A DNA stretch of 64,000 bases from an uncultured bacterium (GTDB lineage Bacteria; Bacillota_I; Bacilli_A; RF39; UBA660): NCBI GenBank assembly GCA_946560065.1, contig CAMNUE010000007.1, positions 28,647-92,646 of the forward strand. The letters are read 5' to 3'. Below, piece by piece: positions 57,956 to 64,000 of this stretch. The position numbers and the translations under genes were made by a program. The notes beneath the pieces are model-generated. The model saw nothing but the letters and a program-made list of their open reading frames with translations. It ran no database searches and was not told the DNA's origin. The stretch's first letter is position 1. Each line of letters begins with the position of its first letter.

Positions 57956-60148
57956 TTATTTAACGTTTGAAAACATAAAGTATTTTTCAAATAACATATC
58001 TATTTTCTCAAATCCATTTTTTTGATATCCGGATTCTAATTTAATTTTACTAATGATATTCTTCTTATCACCAATATTATCAATTTGATATGACTTTAAT
58101 TTACTTTCTATATATTTATCAATATCTTTTTCAGTAATATTATTAAAACTTATTACCTTAAATTTATTATTCAAAAACCTTTCTCCCAAAGAATCTTTAT
58201 TTTCAACAAATCCTAAATTACGAGAATTAACAGTCATAGTCATAAAGAATAAACAATTACTAATACAAATAGATTCCCCTTTAGAATTTGTAAAAAAACC
58301 ATTTTCAAAAGCCTTACTAAATAAATCAAAGATATTTTTACTACACTTATCAATATCTTCCAATAAAATTACATTAAAACTTTTTAATTTAATTTTATCT
58401 AAAAAACTTACCTTATCTTCGTAACCCACATATCCTGGTGCCACACCCACTATTTTAGATATAGAATAATCTTCATTGTACTCTTTCATATTAATCTTAA
58501 TAAAGTTACTTTTATCAAAAAGTAATTCAACTATCTTTTCTATCAAAAATGTTTTTCCTACTCCATTTTTACCAACAAATAAATATGGGGATATATTCTT
58601 TTCTTGAAGATAATTATCTTTTAATAAATAATGGATTAATAAATCTATAACGTCATTTTGACCATAAATAATCTTTTTTAAATATTTACTCAAATTGTGA
58701 ATCTTTCTATCATACATATCACCTAAAGGTATTCCTGTCTTATTATATAAGACGTTATACACATCACTTTCTGTAATATCTATAGTACAATCCTTCATTG
58801 TACTGTCAAAAACAATACTACTATACTCATCTCTTAATTTATATTCTTCCTTTCTAAGCAACAGTGCCTTCTTAAAATTATGTTTTAATATTTCTTGATT
58901 CTTCTCATCGATTATTTTTTTTATCTTAGCCTCCCACTCACAAAGTGTATTATTTGCAAAAGAATTATTAACAGCAGTATAGCAGCAAACCTCATCCAGA
59001 AAATCTATTGCTTTATCTGGCTGTTTTCCTCTAACAATATACTTTTGTGTAATATCGATTATAAGATTACATAAGGAGTCACTTAATTTAACTGAATGAA
59101 ATCTTTCATAAATTGGAACCAACTTATCAATAATATTCTTTACTTCATCAATTGTAGGTTCCTCAACAACTACTTTTTGAAATCTTCTTTCTAATGCTTT
59201 ATCTTTCTCAATATATTTTGAGTATTCTTCTAATGTAGTTGCCCCTATAACTTTGATATCTCCTCTAGCTAAATAAGGTTTCAAAATATTAGAAGCATCT
59301 ATCGCACCTTCAGCACCACCTGCACCAACCAAAGTATGAATTTCATCAATAAACAAAATGATATTTGCATTATTTTTAATTTCCGCAATTACTTTTGTTA
59401 ACCTTTCTTCAAATTCACCACGATACTTAGTACCAGAAATTAAACTAGACATAGAGAGATTATAAATCACTTTATCTTTCAACTTTAAAGGAACATTATT
59501 ATTACAGATTCTTCTGGCAAGCTCTTCTACAATAGCAGTTTTACCAACTCCAGCTTCACCAATTAAAATAGGATTATTTTTATTCTTCCTAAGTAATATC
59601 TGAATTACCCTATTAATTTGCTTTTCTCTACCAACTACAGGATCATACTTATTATCAGAAGCTTCTTTATTCATATTAACTGAAAAACTATCTAACAATA
59701 ATTTCTGTTTTAAACTTGTGCTTGAAAAACAATTAGTAACAAATTTATCATATAAGGCTTCTAAATCAATATTCATCCCTAGTAAAATTCTATTAGCAAC
59801 CCCATCTCCCTCTTGTAATATAGAAACAAACAAATTATATGGACTAACACACTTATTTTCATCCTTAGACGAATAAGTAGCATTATTTAATATTCTTTTT
59901 AATAAAGGAGTAAACAAAAACCAATCATTACATTTACTGCCAATTCCAATAACATTTATAAGTTCTTCTTTAAAGATGTCATAAGTAATACCATAATCAT
60001 TTAAAAATTTTGTAATCTCTAGATTACTATGACTAAGTATTGCTAATAACAAATGTTCACTCCCAACATAAGGATGTCTTAACTCATACATCTCTTTTTT
60101 TGCATCTACTAAAATTTTTTGAGATTCCTCATCAAAAAATAAATTCAC
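57956..60148 (-). CDS. clpC: ClpC-type AAA+ protease ATPase, divergent second ATPase domain
   Basis: 730 residues from a GTG (GAGGTG upstream). An N-terminal Clp repeat domain ([14 protein letters not shown]), D1 with GEAGVGKTA and [15 protein letters not shown], a short M-domain coiled coil ([17 protein letters not shown]), and D2 with GKNGVGKTF. In D2 the Walker B reads ILLEDIDK instead of the usual LLDEIEK, and the C-terminal part is shorter than in ordinary ClpC (about 810 residues). ctsR and mcsAB are absent upstream. Confidence 0.88.
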   Translation of the reverse strand: MNLFFDEESQKILVDAKKEMYELRHPYVGSEHLLLAILSHSNLEITKFLNDYGITYDIFKEELINVIGIGSKCNDWFLFTPLLKRILNNATYSSKDENKCVSPYNLFVSILQEGDGVANRILLGMNIDLEALYDKFVTNCFSSTSLKQKLLLDSFSVNMNKEASDNKYDPVVGREKQINRVIQILLRKNKNNPILIGEAGVGKTAIVEELARRICNNNVPLKLKDKVIYNLSMSSLISGTKYRGEFEERLTKVIAEIKNNANIILFIDEIHTLVGAGGAEGAIDASNILKPYLARGDIKVIGATTLEEYSKYIEKDKALERRFQKVVVEEPTIDEVKNIIDKLVPIYERFHSVKLSDSLCNLIIDITQKYIVRGKQPDKAIDFLDEVCCYTAVNNSFANNTLCEWEAKIKKIIDEKNQEILKHNFKKALLLRKEEYKLRDEYSSIVFDSTMKDCTIDITESDVYNVLYNKTGIPLGDMYDRKIHNLSKYLKKIIYGQNDVIDLLIHYLLKDNYLQEKNISPYLFVGKNGVGKTFLIEKIVELLFDKSNFIKINMKEYNEDYSISKIVGVAPGYVGYEDKVSFLDKIKLKSFNVILLEDIDKCSKNIFDLFSKAFENGFFTNSKGESICISNCLFFMTMTVNSRNLGFVENKDSLGERFLNNKFKVISFNNITEKDIDKYIESKLKSYQIDNIGDKKNIISKIKLESGYQKNGFEKIDMLFEKYFMFSNVK

Positions 60149-60176
60149 TATATCACCTCAATATTATTTTATAGTC

Positions 60177-60196
60177 ATTGCTTATTTGCAAGCAAT
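60177..60196 (-). promoter_or_regulatory. Inverted repeat at the clpC promoter
   Basis: ATTGCTT-6-AAGCAAT overlaps a candidate promoter (TTGCTT-16-TATAAA) about 20 nt before clpC. It could be an operator; it does not match CtsR direct repeats or the HrcA CIRCE element. Confidence 0.4.
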
Positions 60197-60271
60197 AAAT
60201 TACATACCCAAAAATAAGACAAAAAAAATAATAAATTGAGTCTAATAAAAATAATCTTAAAAATTCTTTCA

Positions 60272-60296
60272 TAAAAAAAAGAAGTCATATGACCTC
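60272..60296 (-). terminator. Terminator of the transporter gene
   Basis: On the minus strand GAGGTC-ATAT-GACTTC (one G-U) followed by eight T. Confidence 0.75.
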
Positions 60297-60306
60297 TTTT
60301 CTTAAA

Positions 60307-61935
60307 CTAAATTACTGCTAAAATCATAAATACTATTAATAATACGACAAATAACTCTAACAATAATTTCCAAATTCTCTTTAACCATTCACCATAAGAA
60401 ACTTTCAAATAAGATAAGATTCCCATTAAAATTAGGCTTGTTGGAGCAACTAAAACAACTAAACCATACATAGCTTGGAAGATAATTCCTGCTATTGAAT
60501 AATTATCAGCATTAGTAACTACACTAGCAAAATAAGGTACAGAACTTTGGAATACATAAGCTGCATCTACATTAAATAAACCAGCAAGTATTGCTACGAT
60601 AGATGTAGTTGCAATATTAAATCCTTTAGTCATTCCTAATACAGCTTTATAAATTACTAATTGGAATGGATGATATGTAGTTAAAACTAAAACTGTATAA
60701 ACTAAGATTGAAATAAATGCTGGATAAAGAGCCTTCTTAGCACCTTCAGCAAATCCATCAAACATATCATTAATATTTACTTTATAAATAACACAAAGTA
60801 ATAACATAACACTTACTATTGGTAAGAATAAATCAATTAGATTCCAATTTCCAAATGAATTCACAGTACCAAGTAATTTACCAAATATTTCAAATTTAAA
60901 TAATTTATATTCAGTAACTGCTTTAGTAGCATCATCAAATATCTTAACATTGAAACCAGTGTCTCCCCAACTAATAAATGCTAAAACCATAATAACTAAT
61001 AATAATATAAATCCTGCTGCAAATGGCCAAACACTATGCTTACTATTAACAGATTCAGGTATAAATACTTCATCATCATAAGCAGTTTCCTTAACTACTA
61101 TTATATCTTCATCTTTTAAAGCTGCTTTATTATCACTCTTACGTGACTTAGAAGACTTAGTTGATGATGACTTCTTACTAGAATTCGTCTTTTTAGAAGA
61201 ACTAGATTTAGTTTTAGATGAATTATTACTTTTAGCAACTGTTTTTTCAGCTTTCTTTTCTTCTACTATTTCTTCTGCTTTTTCCTCAGATTTCTTAATT
61301 GTCTTCTTTTCAATCTTTACATTAACCATATATTTTTTAATATACATTAATGTATTAAAGATTACTAAAATAATTCCAACTAATAATAGAACAAATCTAA
61401 CTCCGATTTCATAATCAAAATCTAAGTTTAAAGAAGTTGTTAACATACTGATGTTTGAACTAGCATAAGTAGTTCCTATTAAACCAGCAGCCATAGACCC
61501 AACTGTAACAAATGCAGCAACAATCTTATCATATCCCATCATTAATACTAGAGATACGACAAAAGGAATAAATAATATTAAGCCCATTTGTAATCCACAA
61601 ATTGAAACAGCAGCAGCCAACAACGCTACAATTACAGATAAAACAATCTTTTCCTTTCCTTTTGCAATTTCAACAATCTTATCTAAAAAAGTACGATAAG
61701 CTGGAATTTTATATAAAACTCCATAAAAACCTCCAACGACGATTATATAAAATGCTATATATCCAAAATAAGACAAAGCTGTTAAAGGATAATTTAACAA
61801 ATCAAATAATCCCATTTGAACGCGTCCCTGTTCTACATACTGACCTGAAAAATAAGCAGCTGGTAAAATCCAAGTAAGTAATACGAACACTAACAAAGTT
61901 ATTAGAACGACTTTTACTGTATTATGTTTTTTCAT
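60307..61935 (-). CDS. Dicarboxylate-type carrier (YfcC/DcuC-like) with a basic loop insertion
   Basis: 542 residues, about 12 membrane segments. The start VLLTWILPAAYFSG and the GGFYGVLYK segment resemble the YfcC/DcuC anaerobic carrier family (PF03606), but the substrate is uncertain. Between the two halves there is a cytoplasmic insertion (about residues 205-295) extremely rich in Lys and Ser. GGGAGG precedes the ATG. It is monocistronic. Confidence 0.7.
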   Translation of the reverse strand: MKKHNTVKVVLITLLVFVLLTWILPAAYFSGQYVEQGRVQMGLFDLLNYPLTALSYFGYIAFYIIVVGGFYGVLYKIPAYRTFLDKIVEIAKGKEKIVLSVIVALLAAAVSICGLQMGLILFIPFVVSLVLMMGYDKIVAAFVTVGSMAAGLIGTTYASSNISMLTTSLNLDFDYEIGVRFVLLLVGIILVIFNTLMYIKKYMVNVKIEKKTIKKSEEKAEEIVEEKKAEKTVAKSNNSSKTKSSSSKKTNSSKKSSSTKSSKSRKSDNKAALKDEDIIVVKETAYDDEVFIPESVNSKHSVWPFAAGFILLLVIMVLAFISWGDTGFNVKIFDDATKAVTEYKLFKFEIFGKLLGTVNSFGNWNLIDLFLPIVSVMLLLCVIYKVNINDMFDGFAEGAKKALYPAFISILVYTVLVLTTYHPFQLVIYKAVLGMTKGFNIATTSIVAILAGLFNVDAAYVFQSSVPYFASVVTNADNYSIAGIIFQAMYGLVVLVAPTSLILMGILSYLKVSYGEWLKRIWKLLLELFVVLLIVFMILAVI

Positions 61936-62043
61936 AATTAACCTCCCACTATAATTATAACTAGTGTAGTTTTATTTTACAAGCATTTACACTCTATTTT
62001 TATGAAATTTTGGTGAAAAACTTAATATATAAGATAAGTAAAA

Positions 62044-62079
62044 TCAAACAAAAAACAGAAGAAAATTTAAATCTTCTGT
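62044..62079 (-). terminator. Terminator of the VanX-like gene
   Basis: On the minus strand ACAGAAGA pairs with TCTTCTGT across a 9-nt loop, followed by TTTTTTG. Confidence 0.85.
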
Positions 62080-62080
62080 C

Positions 62081-63889
62081 TTACTTAAGTTTAAAACTAA
62101 CATAAGGACTAGTTCTATAACTATCTTCTTGAAAATGCCACCATTCTGATTTTAATGTTTCAAAACCAACCGAAGTCATAATTGAACGTAATTTATTAGA
62201 AACATTATTATTGTACTTAACCAAAGAAGAAGTATCTAAAGTATGCATAGGAGATTGAGCACTTAATTCTCTACCATTAGAATCTGTTAAAGCCAAATCA
62301 ATATCAGTGCCCCTATTATGTCCAGACACTCCCTGTGCAATAAACCAACCTTGTCCCCAATAATTGCCATCTGCATCATAGTCGATTTTATTTCTAACAC
62401 TTGCATTGGAATTGTATAAGGAACGAAGATTACTAGCAACCTTCATAGAGACATCATATGGACGATATGTATCATAGACTTTTAAATTATATCCTTGCTT
62501 AACAGCTTTACGATAAGCAGATTGCAATTGAACAGCAACAGGATAAAGCATAGGTGCATAATATGCATTTTTATCAATTTTAGCATTATACTTTTTCTCA
62601 AAACCATAAAGATTTTCTCCTGTGATTCCAGAAATACGAGCACCAGCAGCCTTAAACTTTGATTTGTTGGCATTGCTAATAGAATAATACATATCAGGAA
62701 TTACATCTGGTAAATTAATCATTAGATTGTTTGCTAAAACATATCCAATAATATTACCTCTACGTACTTTTATATATCCTGTTGATGAATTAACATCAGA
62801 AATTATCTTAACCTTTTTTCCTGCAGGAATACTGCTAATTATTTGACCATTTTCAGATGCCTTATTTCTAACATTCAAAGTTTGATTCGGCCAAGCAGTA
62901 GCTCCATAAAGTGTTGCACTAAATTGCCCAACTTTATCTTTCTTCTTTCCATTTGGTTTTAAATAATGATAATCAACATAAGTATCTTTTAACATAACTC
63001 CATTTTTATTAAAATAATACTTATCCCCATCTATTTTTTTCCAACCAACAACAAAATTTCCATTTTTATAATAATATCTTTTTCCATTTTCATTAATCCA
63101 ACCATTTTTAACTGATTGTTTTTTCTCTTCATTAGAATTATTTTTTGAAGCCTGAGAATCCGAATTACCAATACCATCTGTATTACTATCAATGACATTA
63201 ATAATAATACTATCAGTTTTTCCTAACAAAGAAGCAGAAACCTTTGCACTTCCAATTCTTAAAGCCGTCACCATACCTTTATCATCAACAACAACAACAG
63301 AATCATTTTCACTAGAATAAACAACACCATCAGAAGAACCATCTACTTCTAAGGTAATCTTTTCGCCTACTTTCATAGTAGTATTAGTTGTTAAGATGTC
63401 TATATAACTTTTTTCACCAGAAATATTAACTTGAGAGACGTTCAAATTTGAATTAGTATTCAATTCTAAATTATCATCTTCATCACTTTCATTTTCTAAA
63501 GCATCAGCTTTACTACTTTCCTGATTACCAGAAGAATTGGTACCAACTACTTCAGATACTTTCTCTTCATTACCACCAACATCATTATTATTAGCTGCAG
63601 CATTAGTTATATCACTAGCTGTATCATTAGACGCATTATTGTTTGTACCATTATTAGTATTAGTACTAGAATCAAGTGATTTTGAAACATCAATATTATT
63701 TTGAGACTCATTATCTTTGTTCTGAGAATTATCCTTATTCTTTAAAACTGAATTTCTTTGACTACTAGAATTAAGATTAGATTTATCAATATTACTTTTG
63801 TTCATATACATCCTTGTAACAAAGAAAGTACCTAAGCCCACTAAAATTACCATTATCAATACCGGTATATACATATTTTTTTTATTCAT
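62081..63889 (-). CDS. Multidomain surface VanX-like (M15) dipeptidase
   Basis: About 602 residues. In order: a membrane anchor (MYIPVLIMVILVGLGTFFV), a long Asn/Ser linker, a Big-2-like Ig domain, cell-wall-binding-type repeats (GWINENGKRYYYKNG, GWKKIDGDKYYF), an SH3-type domain (LNVRNKASENGQIISSI), and a C-terminal VanX/M15 catalytic domain with His524 and Asp529 in GHNRGTDID, and Glu582 with His585 in EWWHF. It probably cleaves D-Ala-D-Ala-type peptides at the wall; it is not a vancomycin-resistance cassette, since VanH/VanA are absent. GAGGGGG precedes the ATG at 63889. Confidence 0.88.
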   Translation of the reverse strand: MNKKNMYIPVLIMVILVGLGTFFVTRMYMNKSNIDKSNLNSSSQRNSVLKNKDNSQNKDNESQNNIDVSKSLDSSTNTNNGTNNNASNDTASDITNAAANNNDVGGNEEKVSEVVGTNSSGNQESSKADALENESDEDDNLELNTNSNLNVSQVNISGEKSYIDILTTNTTMKVGEKITLEVDGSSDGVVYSSENDSVVVVDDKGMVTALRIGSAKVSASLLGKTDSIIINVIDSNTDGIGNSDSQASKNNSNEEKKQSVKNGWINENGKRYYYKNGNFVVGWKKIDGDKYYFNKNGVMLKDTYVDYHYLKPNGKKKDKVGQFSATLYGATAWPNQTLNVRNKASENGQIISSIPAGKKVKIISDVNSSTGYIKVRRGNIIGYVLANNLMINLPDVIPDMYYSISNANKSKFKAAGARISGITGENLYGFEKKYNAKIDKNAYYAPMLYPVAVQLQSAYRKAVKQGYNLKVYDTYRPYDVSMKVASNLRSLYNSNASVRNKIDYDADGNYWGQGWFIAQGVSGHNRGTDIDLALTDSNGRELSAQSPMHTLDTSSLVKYNNNVSNKLRSIMTSVGFETLKSEWWHFQEDSYRTSPYVSFKLK

Positions 63890-63911
63890 AATATCCCCCT
63901 CATTGGCGCAT

Positions 63912-63940
63912 ATTATAACAGATTTTAAAAAAAAATGCAA
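63912..63940 (-). promoter_or_regulatory. Promoter of the VanX-like gene
   Basis: -35 TTGCAT (63935-63940), 17-bp spacer, extended -10 TGT-TATAAT (63912-63917). Confidence 0.7.
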
Positions 63941-63950
63941 AAAAAAAATA

Positions 63951-63982
63951 TAAAAAAGCATCAGATTTCTAATGCTTTTTTA
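63951..63982 (-). terminator. Terminator for a gene beyond the right edge
   Basis: AAAAAGCAT/ATGCTTTTT pair (63953-63961 with 63972-63980), with T runs in both directions. It most likely ends a minus-strand gene outside the window. Confidence 0.65.
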
Positions 63983-64000
63983 TATTTAATTATTTAATAT

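Noticed and set aside
62081..63889. Vancomycin resistance locus
   Set aside because: The VanX-like domain is an anchored surface enzyme with SH3 and wall-binding modules; VanH, VanA and VanRS are absent.
1..64000. Recoding of UGA as Trp (Mycoplasma code)
   Set aside because: sigH ends with TGA in the right place, and conserved Trp residues are encoded by TGG.

Overview
The window is very AT-rich and almost entirely coded on the minus strand. It looks like a chromosome segment of a walled, low-GC Firmicute (a Bacilli-type anaerobe, possibly of the RF39/Erysipelotrichia-like gut lineages; this placement is inference). Pyruvate formate-lyase and its activase indicate anaerobic metabolism. MurD, a FemX/MurM-like transferase, a VanX-type dipeptidase and secreted peptidoglycan hydrolases indicate a real cell wall. 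UGA is used as a stop (for example sigH), so the code is standard and the organism is not a Mycoplasma. No tRNA, rRNA, IS element, prophage or CRISPR array was seen.

Layout. 1-5000: an accessory area with a truncated array of helix-turn-helix-like repeats, a Cys/His papain-like hypothetical, a radical SAM enzyme, an HD-domain protein, a small hypothetical and a decayed RBBP9-type hydrolase. 5067-13435: tmRNA, a hypothetical gene, pflB-pflA on the plus strand, then smpB, a CapA-like protein, rnr and secG. 13517-14590: a membrane HExxH protein. 14774-25658: the first type VII secretion (T7SS) island, with EssC, an EsaB-like protein and many WXG100-like small proteins. Two of its WXG-like N-termini are fused to peptidoglycan hydrolase domains (GH73 glucosaminidase and NlpC/P60), and a third is fused to an unknown beta-rich domain. 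25817-29777: eno, murD and a divergent Fem-type transferase. 29848-42374: tuf, fusA, rpsG, rpsL, a 37-residue membrane peptide, rpoC, rpoB and an RsmC-like methyltransferase. 42515-48592: a second T7SS island with a second EssC, a second EsaB, an acidic protein and a separately promoted pair of small helical proteins. 48602-49917: no protein genes, but three tandem minus-strand units, each with a consensus promoter and an intrinsic terminator, which are best read as three noncoding RNAs of about 360, 220 and 480 nt. 49918-61935: rplL, rplJ (with L10 leader), rplA, rplK, nusG, secE, a pseudokinase-like membrane protein, sigH, rlmB, mrnC, a hypothetical, cysS, clpC and a dicarboxylate-type transporter. 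62081-63889: a multidomain VanX-like wall enzyme.

The two T7SS islands sit inside two gene strings that are strongly conserved in Firmicutes: eno-secG-rnr-smpB-ssrA, and cysS-mrnC-rlmB-sigH-secE-nusG-rplKAJL-rsmC-rpoBC-rpsLG-fusA-tuf. The islands carry the motor (EssC) and EsaB but no recognisable EssA, EssB or EsaA. The only candidate for an EssB-like part is the pseudokinase plus membrane-segment protein beside secE. The most novel-looking content is the tandem noncoding RNA block (one RNA presents a CCUCCU loop complementary to Shine-Dalgarno sequences) and the first T7SS island with its built-in wall hydrolases.
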